Positions 1 to 11,891 are shown, counted from the first letter of the stretch. The stretch is 64,000 bases of DNA from Cloeon dipterum (GCF_949628265.1 NC_088789.1:31799883-31863882), one strand, 5' to 3'. Translations and numbers: made by a program. The notes: generated by a model from the letters alone, not told the origin.

Positions 1-45
1 TCAGTTTAACCGCCTCTGCTGGCAACTGCCACGTGGTCCGCCTGA

Positions 46-110
46 AATGTCGTTGCGAAAGGCGTTGTTGTGCTTGATTTGTGCGCGTCGGACGAAAAAG
101 GTTTGTGTGA
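46..110 (+). pseudogene. Fragment of a ZAD zinc-finger first exon
   Basis: The sequence from just before the ATG at about 47 matches the start of Z1 at about 1750-1815: the same lead-in (cctgaaatgtcg) and the same first residues with a CxxC pair (LCLICAR versus LCLICTR). Similarity stops after about 20 codons. From about 128 the sequence instead resembles the zinc-finger leader that starts at 37888. The second ZAD cysteine pair and all fingers are missing, so this is a truncated copy of the 5' end of a Z1-like gene. Confidence 0.55.
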
Positions 111-127
111 GGTTACCGCCAGAGTGT

Positions 128-1200
128 GCATGCCCCGGTTTCTTACTTCTTTCGCCAAGCGAAAACCACGACATCTGGCGAGCTAGAGGTGAGAAGCCGG
201 GCCGCCGGGCCGCGTGTTCACAGAGTTAGTTTGGTGACTGCGATTGCCAGCGGAATGTGCCAAGTAAAACAGTGAAAAAGTCGGGAAAATGAGCTCGCCA
301 GCGGACAAAATGAAGAGGCAACTTGAGGTGAGAGCCCCCTTTTTATGGTAAACTACCCGAAACCCCCTACCATGCCCTGGTTACCCCCAAGAGTCCCCAA
401 TAAGGGTGGCATGCGAGGCAGAATGGCGCGCGAGCATAAACACTACACATGCCCGCGATTTTCAATTTATTTCTTTGTGAGTTGATGCGTTATTGATCAG
501 ATAACCTGTTTACTGTGTAGTTAATTTGATTTCTCATATGCATAACAAGTTTGGGCCGCCAATTGGGCCCAAGCGCCGAATAATTTGGTCACAAACGTGA
601 AATATGGGACCAAATCCAAGATGGCGGCCGGCGATGCCAATGTTTGTGTGTTGGTTGGCCTCGTGCAGCCCCTGTTCACTCAACATGGCGCATAAATGCG
701 CTAGCTAAGAAGTTCTCCGCATCCAAACACAGGTGGCAGGTCGATAGCTTTTTCAGCCAATCAGAGGCCGTCTCGGAGAGTGTTGCCTGTTACGCCAACG
801 AAAATCTCCGCACACACGCCCCTCTTTGGCTCCCTCTGCACGTGGACGTAACAGGCAACAAACTCCGAGACGGCCTCTGATTGGCTGAAAAAGCTATCGA
901 CCTGCCACCTGTGTGTGGCTGCAGAACTTCTAAGCTGGCGCATTCACGCGCCATATGAGTGAACAGGGGCTGGTCGGGAGAGGAGGGAGCGCTCAGTGCG
1001 CGCCCCACCAAATCCAGCCAATGAGAGAGTGGCGGGTTGTTTGAAACGACCGTTACGCTTCGCCGTCGCTCTTGGCGTCTGAACGTTGCAGAGATCGGAC
1101 GTGTTTCCGTTCTGCTGTGGTTTTGAAGCGACTTTGGGGGTGAAATCAGTGTAAGGCAAGGTTGTTTTGAGTATGTGAGCGTTTCTCTTAATATTTATTG
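128..1200 (+). promoter_or_regulatory. Diverged zinc-finger leader/promoter region upstream of Z1
   Basis: Blocks in this stretch match, in the same order, the leaders of Z3, Z5 and Z6: the start (catgccccggtttc), a run of CCCCCAAGAG type, a YY1-like AAGATGGCGGC at about 620, and a promoter-like block at 1018-1060. That block holds CCAAT (1018-1022), GGCGG (1031-1035), then TTTGAA (1040-1045) four bases later, then AACGACCGTT. No reading frame here looks coding. A foldback repeat at 666-972 interrupts the region. It is probably the ancestral 5' region of Z1. Confidence 0.5.
666..972. repeat. Foldback (inverted) repeat, about 130-bp arms
   Basis: The arm at about 666-796 is repeated in reverse complement at about 844-972, with a roughly 47-bp loop. 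Both arms contain the stretch from CAGGTGGCAGGTCGATAGC through the CCAATCAGAGGCCGTCTCGG core, with few mismatches. The form fits a foldback MITE. I cannot define a target-site duplication. Short ORFs here are by-products of the palindrome. Confidence 0.75.
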
Positions 1201-1760
1201 AAATAATCCATCTTTGATGGAATAAACAGGATCTTGAAGGGATGCCATGCGGTGCAGCAGGCGGGCCAGGTTGAGGCTCGACTGGTGGTTGCGTTTGCAG
1301 GCTGAACAGTCGCCTCTGCTGCACCGCAGCCCACACTTCAATAGCCAGCAGCTCCTGAGAACTGTGATCGTCTCTCTGTGGCTCCTAATACCATGAGCCT
1401 TTTGTTGCTCGAGCTCGCCAGTGTCAGGAAGATTGTCGCCTTTTTCCAAATCTTTTCCAAAAGCCTACAACCCTCGTCGTCACACTGGCGAGCACTGGCA
1501 CCTCAGCCTTGAAAATGGACGTGTATACCTTTTACAAAAAAATCGATCCCTATGTACTCATGACTATTTAAACTTATTTATCAAATTTAAAATATTTATT
1601 TTTAAATGTTATTGCCTGAAAAAAATTTCTTAAAGTTCACACTACATGCATTGCAGCGACAGCATGAAACTTGTTCATGCGCTTCCAAAATAGTGGCGCT
1701 GCGATAATTTACCAGCTGCGACCTTCCATCTTCCATTGAGGTTCAGGTGCTCTGCCTGAA
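1200..1760. other. Spacer before Z1, no gene seen
   Basis: About 560 bases separate the leader-like region from the Z1 start codon. I see no conserved ORF. The AT-rich end (1560-1640) and the short stretch before the ATG are probably promoter or 5' untranslated sequence of Z1. Confidence 0.3.
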
Positions 1761-3020
1761 ATGTCGTTTCAAAAAGTGCTGTGCTTGATATGCACGCGTC
1801 CGACGGCGGATGGCGCTCTCCACGCGGTCCAAGTGGACGAGGTGAGACTGCAGACCTGGTTTCTCAACGTCTGCGGATACGAGTTGCCTCACGAAATCGC
1901 GGACGAGGACAAAATTTGCTACTTTTGCCTCTGGCAAGCCGAGTGAGTCTCTTTTGGGAATTCAGGAATTTCTTGAATTTAAGGAATTTTCCCTTTAAGA
2001 TTTATGCGTACACACAACGATGTAATGGTGGACGACGCTTTGGTTTGGTGGCCCAAGAACGTAGATTTGGACAACGCAGCGAGGGAGCTACGGAAAAATT
2101 TCTTAGGTAATGTTCAAATCTTTTTTGTTATTAATTTAATTATTCATGACTATCGTAACGCAGAAGGAAACGCTAACCAATGTTGGGTGCAGTTGGAAAA
2201 CGTCAAGTTGCCCGAAAGTGAAGACGAGGAAAACGCAACTCCCAATCATCAACGGGAATGCATTTACTGTGGGAACAGATTTGAATATCCCGACAAATTG
2301 TCAATACATGTTCAGAAAACGCACAAGGATGAAGCCATCAGATGTGACAATCAAAAATGTCCCACCGATTTCCACCCTCTTGAAGAAAAAGAAGAGCACA
2401 TCAAAAATGTCCACAAAAAATCAAAAGAACAAGAAAATTTCAAATGCAGTTTTTGCGGAAAGGAATTTGAGGGACAAAAAAGCTACAGAGAACATGTTCG
2501 CAAAGTTCACAAAGATTTTCCTGTAAAATGCTCTCAGGTTGGTTGCCTTTCATTTTTCAAAAATCAAAATGAAATGAAATCTCACTTTGATTCTGCTCAC
2601 GAGAAAGATGAGAAGGCAAAAAAATTTCAATGCAATGATTGCGATTACAAAGCAATGCAAAAATCTAGTTTGGAACGGCACGTAGCTCTCAAGCACTTGC
2701 CGAAATTCATCAAATGCGAAAAGTGCGTCAAATTGTTCTCAATCAAATCTGTGTTGAGGCAACATGTAAGAGGTTTTCACCGTTTCATGGTGTGTAAATT
2801 TTGCAAACTGGGAGTTACTGTTTTTGCTATGGAATATGACCACCTAAATATGAGAAAATGCACTCGCTGCAAGGACAAATTCCAATGTTCGGGTTTGTAT
2901 CAGTTACATTTGAAATCGTGCAAGTCAACTCTGCACAAGTGTGTGAAGTGCCAAGAGACGTTTGATAAACGGTGGGAGTTAAATAAACACATCAAAAGTA
3001 GGCACGAAAATGATAAGTGA
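1761..3020 (+). CDS. Z1: ZAD-C2H2 zinc-finger protein
   Basis: Three exons (1761-1942, 2000-2106, 2164-3020) join in phase to give 381 residues. Residues 1-61 form a ZAD domain with cysteine pairs C8/C11 and C53/C56 (CLIC, CYFC). ZAD modules are known to mediate dimerisation of insect zinc-finger transcription factors. Exon 2 encodes an acidic linker with the family motif WWPKNVDLD. Exon 3 carries about eight C2H2-type fingers, one ending in the C2HC form CSGLYQLHLKSC, plus a degenerate unit near 2796. It is probably a nuclear DNA-binding regulator; its target is unknown. Z1 is the most divergent zinc-finger gene here and lacks the five-finger expansion. Start chosen at the ATG directly before the first CxxC. 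Confidence 0.88.
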
Positions 3021-4150
3021 AAATGTAAGAGTTTCTACAATTATTAATGTGATATTCATGGGTGTTAAATCGGCTGAAAGAAAAATAGTGGCTTTATAAC
3101 TGTTCTTAAATTGTGTCAACTCTCTCACCTTATTAATTTGACATTCATGTTTATGATAAATTTAAATAAAGTATATTAATCTATTCACAAATTTACGAAC
3201 ATTATTTCCACAGCTTTTATAAAATCCTTTTTCCAAATCGCCTCGTCGTAATCTGAACATTGAGTTTGAATAAAAAACATTCTGGAGCTGCAGGTTTCTC
3301 TCTTAATTCGAAATGTGATTCTTAGAATTGAACAGAACAAGCCAGGGAAAAGAATTAGCGAATTATCCAAGCTAAATAAATACAGCGCTTTTGAAAAAAA
3401 AACAAGATTTTGCCCCGGGTATTGCAGCTGAGAGTAGGAAAACGCTTGTTTCTATGTATATTCTCACAATGTTATTGAGAACAGGAGAATTCTCGGTTTT
3501 CCGCAGCTGCTCGGCGTTGTTTGTTTATACTTCCACTCGCAGTTTTGTTTCGCTATTTGCGCTCGCGGAAAATCACAAGTGCAAAAATTCCATGCTCATT
3601 CGTTCCCGCAATAAACAAATTCCCGGGCAGTTCAAAGAGTGCATTTCCTGCAGCGCAAATTCCGGTGTGTTTGCATTTCGCAAGACGACTTGAGAGACAG
3701 CAGCGCGGCTATGTGACGTGTGTGTGTTGTAGCGCAGCTGCTGTAAATCCAGATTTGCTCTGCGGCGTAATGGAAAAATTAAATTGCACCGAGCTAGCGG
3801 CGGCGGGCAGGTGCAGCCAGCTGGAAAAACAAGCCTCATGGAAAATGCATTACGCCGCCGAGCACTCGAGGGGCTGCGAGATGCACGCGCCGCAATCATC
3901 CCTCTCGGGAGTGTTTTCCTAAACACCAGGTGCTGACGATTCTTGCAATCCGCGTCGGTGGAATCAATTAACCCCCGACACGAATAACCGCAGCACCGCA
4001 CAGGCCCAAATAAGGGCTCAAAATTTGTAGCTCCTTTTCACGCTTGACACCGGAGATGAAAAATGAGTGATTTGGAACACGAAATGATAAAGAATTTCAA
4101 GAAAAATCAAACGAAATTTTCAATTCTCAAAAAAGATTTATTGAAAATTA
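3021..4150. other. Intergenic region, no gene recognised
   Basis: An AATAAA signal near 3165 probably ends the Z1 transcript. From 3400 to 4000 the sequence becomes GC-richer, with many GCAGC and CGGCG runs and open frames on both strands, but none shows a recognisable domain or splice-consistent extension. It could be regulatory; I cannot assign it. Confidence 0.35.
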
Positions 4151-4152
4151 TT

Positions 4153-4500
4153 TAAAGACTGTCTTTGACAAAGTTTCTGAGCACACCAATCGATTCCTGA
4201 GGGTCGAATTAGGTAAAATGCATATTTTTCCAACCAAAAAGTGCAGCGCTACGTGCTAACGTTTTTTCCCGCCAAAACAATTTGAATGCGAGGACTGCGC
4301 ATGCGTCAGAGCTTGTTTGAGCACTTGCAGAGAGACCTCCTGTAGGAATTACTTCTTTGTCAGATCCAGCCAGCTCTGACGCATGCGCAGTCCTCGCATT
4401 CAAATTGTTTTGGCGGGAAAAAACGTTAGCACGTAGCGCTGCACTTTTTGGTTGGAAAAAATTTCCACTTTTGCTTCTCTCCTAATTCGACTGTCAAGAA
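4153..4500. repeat. Foldback MITE, family FB (copy 1)
   Basis: Left arm (about 4206-4315) and right arm (about 4370-4490) are near-perfect reverse complements over about 100 bp, including CGCATGCGTCAGAGCT and TTTTGGCGGGAAAAAACG. An outer terminal segment (gtctttgacaaagtttctga) matches the ends of the copy at 9852-10336. Left-edge TTTAAAGAC suggests a TTAA target site, but the right edge has decayed. Confidence 0.8.
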
Positions 4501-4927
4501 GCGATTTTTGTGTCAAAGAAAGTCATTATTTTTCTGGAGAATTTATATTTAGAAAAAAAAACATTCTGAGCAATATATAAATTTCCCAATAAATTGTTTT
4601 TCTACCCAACAACATTGTTTACAAGTCCAAACTTCGAAGATCATGTTTGTTAATAAAACTGACTACGAAAAAGCATTAGAATTGTTCTTACAATTTACAA
4701 TATTTATAAAGCCAGTTTACTTTACTTGTTAATGCATTCTTATCAGTGTTTCGAAGCAGTGAGTGGGGGATATTTGAGCGTAAAATAGACGGAACTTTAA
4801 AGTGACTTTAAGCAGGCTGGAAAAATACACTAAAAATTCCAAAATTTATTGCGACAAACAGCTTTTATTCTTTGATTACAATTAACATTGAAGTGAATGT
4901 TATGATGAATCAATCCAATACATATTC
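4500..4927. other. 3' flank of the minus-strand secreted-protein gene
   Basis: This AT-rich stretch has no ORF of note. On the minus strand an AATAAA at 4869-4864, about 60 bases past the stop codon at 4928, is a plausible polyadenylation signal for the neighbouring gene. Confidence 0.4.
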
Positions 4928-6300
4928 CTATGTACTAAATGACCTCAAATATAAAGCAGTCTTGCATTTTCGATCAACTTCCTTGACCAACGAATAATCC
5001 AAACCAAAATCTCTAAGTGTGCTGTTTTCATCTTTCAGGCGTTCAAAAAAGTCCAACTTTTCGAGCTCGAATTTCAATTCGTTCCAGAACGCATCCGATT
5101 TGGCTTTAAAGCAGTAATCTACAAAATTTGCATCTGCTTTGTACACATCAAACTTTGAAACATACTCTGCGTAGAACAATTTTAATAGCGTCATGTTGGA
5201 ATAATTGTTACTAAATCCAGAAAGTTCATCTGTGACAATCTTTGTGGTACTTCTAAGCACATCTCTGCTGACAAACTCCGATGTATCAATATTCGAGAAG
5301 AAATCCTTTGTTCTTCCGTCCACGATAACTTTCAAATCGTGATTCACATTGGCATAGTAATCCGTGTCGAAGAAACGTTCACGCAGATTTTCGCGATTTT
5401 CTTCCAACCAAAAAGCGCCACCTTTGCCTGGCCTTTGGAACGCTGCAAACAAATCCTCCTCATTGATGATAAACATCAACTCCTGTGTCAACCAAATTTG
5501 GTGTTTGATCCATTCTTCTGACCTATTACCGAAGGTTTCGACAGTCGTGTCTTTCATGAAGTCCCAGTCTTTCCTCAAAGTTTTCACCACATTCCTCAGC
5601 ATCATTTCAACTTCGTCCTCAGATTTCTTCGGTTTCTTTAAACCAACGAGAGTGATAGCACTTGAAACGTCGTTGAGATTTGCATCTAAAATTGCCACCA
5701 GTTTCATCGCAAGCCTCCAGAACCTCACCATTTCTCTTTTGCCCTTATCCGGCATTACAAGCAATATTTTCACTGCTTTTGCCTTCTCCAAAATGATTTT
5801 GTGCGTGAATGCCAACATAAGATCGACGTAGATGTCGTGAAACACGTCAAAGTTTGGCAAGTCGATAACTAAAACGCCGCTCTGCGTGTCCACAGCAGTG
5901 AACGGAAAGAAGATATGCTGGTCGTGTCTTCCAGTGGGCATTTTCAGATCGTGAGCACCCGTCAGGAAAAGGCCTAGTTCGCTACTTTCGCCGTCACGAT
6001 CTCCAAGGATCAGGAGGAATTCGTCATGGTCTGTTTGTTCGAAGAAACTGAACGTTTCCTGCGCAAAATAAAATAAATTCACATTCAATAGATTTAATTC
6101 GAACAATTTTTAAACAAATTACCCTCATATATTCTTCAACGTAATTCCACATTGCCATTTCTGGTGATTTTATACCATTTCTGGATGAGCTAACCATTAG
6201 CACAGAAAGGGCGAAGATAATATGCTGCACAATAATTTATAATTCATTTGTTAACAAAGGAGTATATTAAAAAGAGAATACTCACCCTTAAAAACGTCAT
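4928..6300 (-). CDS. Secreted protein with degenerate P-loop GTPase-like core
   Basis: Three exons on the minus strand (6300-6286, 6224-6123, 6058-4928) join in phase into 415 residues. The first ~20 residues (MTFLRHIIFALSVLM...) form a signal peptide, visible only after splicing exon 1 to exon 2; this fixes the start at 6300. The mature part begins with a stretch resembling a P-loop region (LLILGDRDGES, then LGLFLTG) in which the usual GKS lysine is missing, followed by a Walker-B/G3-like strand VLVIDLPNF and a basic KILLVMPDKGKREM segment. The remaining ~250 residues are helical and charged, with no domain I can name. I infer a catalytically impaired NTPase-like fold exported to the secretory pathway. 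Function unknown. Confidence 0.72.
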
Positions 6301-8588
6301 TTTTTCTCTCAAGGAAGGCCTGAATATCGATAATGAGCAGCACTCCTTTCAATCGTCGTGTGTCGTGAAGCGGCTCTGAAACTCGACTGAAGTTAGTTGC
6401 CACTCGACAAAAGTCTCTCAACGCAATGATGTCCTAAAACAAACATGTTTGATTTTGTTTGAACAACAAAAGCACTGATAACATCGGAATTGTTTACCGG
6501 GGGAAATTAAACAACCGAGAAAGTCACATTTGGGAGAAGGCTAGAGCTTGGGCAAGCGACAATAGCTATTGATTTTTCCCTTTTTAACTCTAATGTCAAT
6601 TTTTTATGAATTCTTCTTTAGATAGTTTTATATTCACGAAAAAATCTTTAAAAATCCTTATAGCTGTGAACCCAAGATATTTCGATACCGTTTTTAACAT
6701 GTTTTAATGGTAAAATGAATTAATTTCGAGATTTTTTTATATTAAAAGTGCAAGAAAAACCGGAAAAACACTGCGTTGCAAGATTGGGAAACTCCGCGGG
6801 AGATTCTCAGCCCAGATTATAACCCATTTAGCCCTTCAGTTCGTCAGGGGAGATCAAAATGATTCGAAAGGTGGGCAGTTTTTTGCGATTCTGATGGTTA
6901 GAAGTTTAGATTTAGCGTTTACAATATTTGCAAGAAATTGAAAAATTCGTATTTCTTCAAATTTGAATTTAAATTACAAAAACAGAAATAATATTGGACT
7001 GAAATTTTCACAAAAACTTTAAAACTGCTTTAGATAGGGGCTTTTATTATTTTTTAATTTAATTGAATTTATTTTAACAGTAAAAAGCAGCCAAAAATCT
7101 ACAAAAAATGACCCGTAATAACCTTTAAACTTGATCAATAACAAACAGACTGGTGATCTTTCGATTGGGCTCAACAAGAAAAATACAAATGCTAATTTTA
7201 AATTTAAAATTGGACCACCAGTAGACGAGATAATCTCATTTAAAACATTTCCCTTGCAAAAATTAATTATTTTAAGATTTCACAGATTTTTGCTCTCAAG
7301 TTGTCCATTACCAAAGGGTGATTAACTATCTCTCACCCGTCAAAAAGTTACAAATCCAAAAATCAAGTGAGAGCTGAAGCCTCTGCGGCTTGGAAATGAG
7401 CGAAAAAGACTGGGATTATCCTGCGCGGTTGAGGGAGCTAAAGTGCTCGTATGCTAATTTGCGGCGTAGGCCGTGCGGGTGGGCGGGCGGACAGTGTGTT
7501 GCGTCAGCGATAAGCCGCTCAAGACACACGCACACACAATGGCCGCTGTTAAGATTAGCCTAATGAATTCAATGAAGGCCGGCTGCCAGCGAGAAAAGCG
7601 AGAAAAGACGTCCTAATCGAGCGAGCCGGCGCGCAATATGCATATGCATGCGAATCAAGACACGAATTTAATGTAATTGCGGCGACGGCGACGGCGGCGC
7701 GCGCCCGCCAGCCTCTCATTTAAACCAACACGTGTGTGCGCCTTTTGTCTCGGCGCGACGACTCTCTTTGTTACAACTTTGAATGCACTGCACACTTCTC
7801 TCTCAAGACTCAAGAGGCAAAGATATTTTGCATGATGAGATGTCTTTTCTTGCATTGGCAGCAGAAGAAAAGTTATTTCTGTCATCAACGTGTACCCTGG
7901 GACTAGAAATGCAGGCAGTTTTTTTTAAACCAAAATATACCTTTAAAAAGACACCAAGCTCAATGAAATCGGAAATTTACTTAATTTTATATCTCATCTC
8001 AGGGCATGGAGGGCACGTCAGGTACAAACTCTGAAGGGTGATTTCGACCTTCTTGGGTCTACCCTAAAGCACTCTTGGTGTTTCTACGCAATTGAAATGC
8101 GAAAAAATGTACTTGATGAACGAGAGACGAACTGCGCATGCGCGACCAAGCAGGTTTTTCAATTTTCAAATTCGAATTGCAGTTAAACTATCGCGATTAC
8201 ACCTTTGAAACTCAGTGTGCTTGTGCAGAATTTCACGGGCTACATTTCAGCCCTGAACCCCAAAATAATCGTAGGGAGCTATCATCCCTTAATTTTGAAT
8301 TTTCGAGAAAAGATCACAAAAGGTGACCTTGCTCTTCGACCTGCGAATTTTTTGTAAATTTAAAAGTTGTTCAGGATCAAAAACCAGGATGGCAGCGAAA
8401 ATTTCAAGGTGATATCTCAACGCAGTCCAGAGTTACAGTTTAGAAAGTGATTTTCGGGGATTTTCGAGATACCGAAAAAGTACGGAACGCCCCCATTTTC
8501 GAGGATCACCGTCTATTTGACGAATACTTTAAGAGTCACCTGAAATTTATCATTTTTTGAATTGAATCTCTTAAAACCTAAAATATTT
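6301..8588. other. Long intergenic region
   Basis: No gene was recognised in 2.3 kb. The segment at 7400-7760 is GC-rich, with GATAAG (near 7510), ATTAGCCTAATGAATTCAAT (near 7553), overlapping ATGCAT palindromes (near 7640) and a CGGCGA run (7680-7700); this could be a regulatory island. The segment at 8000-8560 has short ORFs with no family likeness. Confidence 0.3.
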
Positions 8589-8676
8589 CCGTTATCAGTT
8601 TGAATTTCGCGCCACAAACCTTCGAAACTTCCCCTCCAATCAATTTTCAACCTATCACCTGCAGCCACTTGTCAGG
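8589..8676 (+). promoter_or_regulatory. Conserved LRR-family upstream module (L1)
   Basis: Shared module: CCGTTATC, then an E2F-like core TTTCGCGCC, then CTATCACCTGCAGCCACTTG with two E-box-type CANNTG sites. It lies about 70 bases before a 5' UTR splice donor (8747) and about 135 bases before the L1 start codon. Confidence 0.6.
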
Positions 8677-8809
8677 TAACCCACCTGGATTGTCAGCAGC
8701 TGTTCATTGATTTTGCTGTTAGTCGTGCACGAAGGGAGAGATAAAGGTAAATTAATTTTGCGGTTCGATATTGGATTAATTTTAATTTTTGGCCTAGAGA
8801 ATTCTAGCC

Positions 8810-11188
8810 ATGTTTGCGATGGACGAGATAATGTTGCAGAATTATGCTAAGAGAGTACGGTATATGAGATCTGTTAATGAACGGATCGGCAGGATAGCTA
8901 TTAAGATGGGAATTCACCTTACCTTCGGTATTGAATGGCAAGAGTTTCAGTTACTTTTACGTGAGTGTCGATGGATGGTATAATATTATTCCTAACATTA
9001 ATTTATGTAACATAAACAGCTAAAGAACCGTTTGTTCGCTTGGCGTTGCAACTGATGAAGACAAAATGCACAAGTTTAATCAGAGGCGAGAGCAGCAGAG
9101 AGTTATGGGATATGACGGAAGTTTTTCTAATGCTCGTCCATACTGATGACCCGAAAGAGCTTGACCTGACGGGCCTTATAAGCTTTTGCAAAAGAGAAGG
9201 GAAATATAATGCGTTTAGTATGGTAGTTGTGATTTATCATTTTTATTCTTTCATTAACTAATAATTGTATTTAGGCTGTTAAAATTTTCGCCTCTAAGAC
9301 TGCAAACATTGAAGTGCTTCGAATCTTCAGTGAAGTGGACGAAGAAAGTTTCACTCACCCAGAGTTCTTGGTGGATTCACTCGTGATCAGCAGTCTGAAA
9401 ATCTTGCGTCATTTGCGAGAGCTCCAAATTGAACTGTTCACGTTCAATCTGCAAGACGTGATGGATATTTGCTCTGAAGCGCCCAATCTGCAGCATATCA
9501 ACGTCAACTTCAAGATTGATCAATTGCCAGAGAAAGAAGAACTGGAGGACAAGCTTGGAAATTTGAGAGCTTTCCAGTTCGAAAATATGGTTAACCCTGA
9601 CTCGGAGTTATTCAATGAGTTCATTCTTATGTGCATGAATAATCTCAAGAAGTTGCAACTGATTGGAAAACCATGCAGTCCATTCTGCAACAAATATGAA
9701 ATCATCGATTCGTATCACCTACATTCCTCAAATCTTAGACATTTGAGCCTTGGCGATGAAATTGACTTCAATCCAGATTTTCCTGAATTGTTTCCACTAG
9801 TATCGCATCTCAAGGTAAGTATTTTCGTAGCATAATTTATCATGAAAACCGGCTTTGACAAAGTTTCTGAGCACACCAATCGATTCCCACCATGAAAATG
9901 GATATCCAACGATATCTGCCCTATGACATCGGGCTGTACAGCTGTATATCTTTTGGATATCCATGGATATCCGGATACCTTTTGGATATCCAATTTCTTG
10001 CTGGGTTCTTAGGGTCGAATTAGGTAAAGTGGATTTTTTCCGACCAAAAAGCAGCGCGACGTGCGAACTATTTTCCCGCCGAAACAATATGAACGTATTG
10101 CGAGAACTGCGCATGCACTAGAGCTGATTTGAGCACTTTCAGATGGACCACCTGAACGAATGACTTCTTTGTCACATCCAGCAAGTTCACTTTTATTTGC
10201 GTTCATATTGTTTTGGCGGGAAAAAAAGTTCGCACGTCGTTTTTGACATTTTGGCCGGAAAAACATCCACTTTAACTAATTCGACCCTCAGGAATCGATT
10301 GGTGTGCTAAGAAACTTCGTCAAAGACACTCTTTAAATTACAAAAATGCACGTTTAAAATTATTTCAGATTGATTTTGACGAAATACTGGATACTGTCAC
10401 GGATCTTTTAGTTTCTGAATCGCTATTCACAGAAGTCACGAGTCTTAACTTGCAATTCATTACTTTGGATAAAATGTATGATATCCTGGAAACTTACGGA
10501 TCAAACCTCGTTGAGCTGCATGCGGTGATCGATGACACAGTTGGATCGACTGTTCCAATGTCATACAGCTATATTTTTGAGTTTTGCCCTAATCTGGAAA
10601 AGATTTACGTGCATTACCAGTCAGATGAGGAGTTGTTTGAGTCAGCCGAAGACCTTCACCCGTTTGCAAAGATCAATGAACTCAAGATCGATTTGTATGT
10701 TATTTTTCTAGGTTTATTTTTTGTATTAATTCCTATTTAATAGGCAAACCATGCCAAGGTTACAGGTAGTGGCTGCACCATGCCTGAAAAAGATGGAGAT
10801 TTTTTACGTAGAGTTTGACGACTTTTTCACCCAATGCTCGCGGGTGTTCAAAGGGACGATTTCAAAAGAAAAGATTTTGCAAAATCTCGAGCATCTTACC
10901 ATTGACATGCTCTGGTTTAAAGCGGAGCAAGTCAATGCTCTTTCGTTTAAAAAAATGGCCTTGCTGATTAAAATTGCAGTGGAAAATCTACGCAGTCTTT
11001 CTGTCATCAAACTCAAGTTGAACTACCGTTGCGACTACCTCAAGTTGGCCAAAGCCATAACGGACGAGGAAACGACTAACCAGGACATTCAGATGCAGGA
11101 ATGGTTGTGGAATGAAGTGACTGTCCAATCACTAACCTGCATTGTGGATGACACTCTGATTGATATTTTAGAGACGTTCAGTGAATGA
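8810..11188 (+). CDS. L1: LRR-like family protein
   Basis: Five exons (8810-8960, 9020-9222, 9275-9814, 10369-10694, 10744-11188) join in phase to 554 residues. The protein has a short N-terminal helical part, a conserved block around ALQLMKTKC and LDLTGLISF, and leucine-rich segments such as LRELQIELFTFNL, LQHINVNF, SLNLQFITL and LEHLTIDM, ending in VDDTLIDILETFSE. Spacing is LRR-like but irregular, resembling the LRR part of F-box/LRR proteins; I see no convincing F-box, signal peptide or membrane helix. Intron 3 is enlarged by a MITE. L1 is longer at the N-terminus than L2-L8 and resembles L9 and L10 there. Role unknown; possibly a protein-interaction scaffold. Confidence 0.82.
9852..10336. 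repeat. Foldback MITE, family FB (copy 2) in L1 intron 3
   Basis: Terminal segments (ctttgacaaagtttctgagc at the left; its inverse near 10300-10336) and the inner TTTTGGCGGGAAAA arms match the copy at 4153. The left terminal repeat is split at about 9887-10010 by ~125 bp rich in GGATATCC motifs, apparently a second insertion. The element sits wholly between splice sites, so it need not affect the protein. Confidence 0.75.
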
Positions 11189-11463
11189 ATTTTCCTGAAT
11201 TACACGACGAACATTTTTTACTCTCAAATAAAAAACGAAATTTTTTATGCATGAAATTTTTACTACTGTTTTACAAAATCATCTTTTGATCTTGATGAGC
11301 CAAGATATAGAATAGTCTATTGTTTACAGAACCAGAAAATGAATGTAAAAATTGACAATTAGCGTAGAATTATTGTCCAATGAGAAAGAAGCAAATAAAA
11401 CCTGCCATATTAAAATTGAGTATTATGTTTTAATTTAAATTTACATGATATTTTATGTAATTG
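11189..11463. other. L1 3' flank
   Basis: An AATAAA near 11227 follows the L1 stop by about 40 bases. The stretch around 11280-11400 (gatcttgat...gccaagatatagaatag) matches the 3' flanks of L7 (29235-29370) and L8 (34735-34860), so the duplicated unit includes this downstream sequence. Confidence 0.45.
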
Positions 11464-11891
11464 ACCAGTTGCATAAACCCTTAGTTATTGAAGCCGCCAA
11501 CAGATGGCGCAACCACAGACCTTCTTAAAAATTTTGTTTTAAGCGGTTTTAAGGCATTTCCTCTGCGATTTCAGACTCAATCTAACTATATTGCTTTTTT
11601 TAATTAATTTGCTTTTTTTTACGTGCTGAAAACCAAAATCGGTTCAGCCATTCGCTGTAGAAACGTTGGAAAATATTTTTTATTTAAAAAAATAGTTTTT
11701 CACGATTCTACGGCCATTGGCTGAACCGATTTTGGTTTTCAGGACGTCAAAAAATAGCAAATTAATTGAAGAATGCACAGTATTTAGATTTAGTCTGAAA
11801 TCGCAGCGGAAGGGCCTTAAAATCGATAGTCTACGGTGGCGCCATCTGTTAATTGGCGGCTTCGAACACTTTTAGGGTTTATGCAACTGGT
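11464..11891. repeat. Foldback MITE, family CM (copy 1)
   Basis: The outer ends accagttgcataaaccct and its reverse complement bracket inner inverted arms that include GCCGCCAACAGATGGCGC, the GATTTCAGACT segment and GAAAACCAAAATCGGTTCAG. Two more members lie at 15355-15550 (one arm) and 63345-63703. All three are just downstream of LRR-like genes. Confidence 0.78.

Noticed and set aside
644..1011. Paired ORFs on both strands around 644-1011
   Set aside because: They encode matching peptides because they lie in the arms of the foldback repeat.
6286..6440. Minus-strand frame LRDFCRVATNFSRV...KGVLLIIDIQAF upstream of the secreted-protein gene
   Set aside because: It cannot be joined in phase to the next exon; the ATG in the neighbouring frame gives a phase-correct signal peptide.
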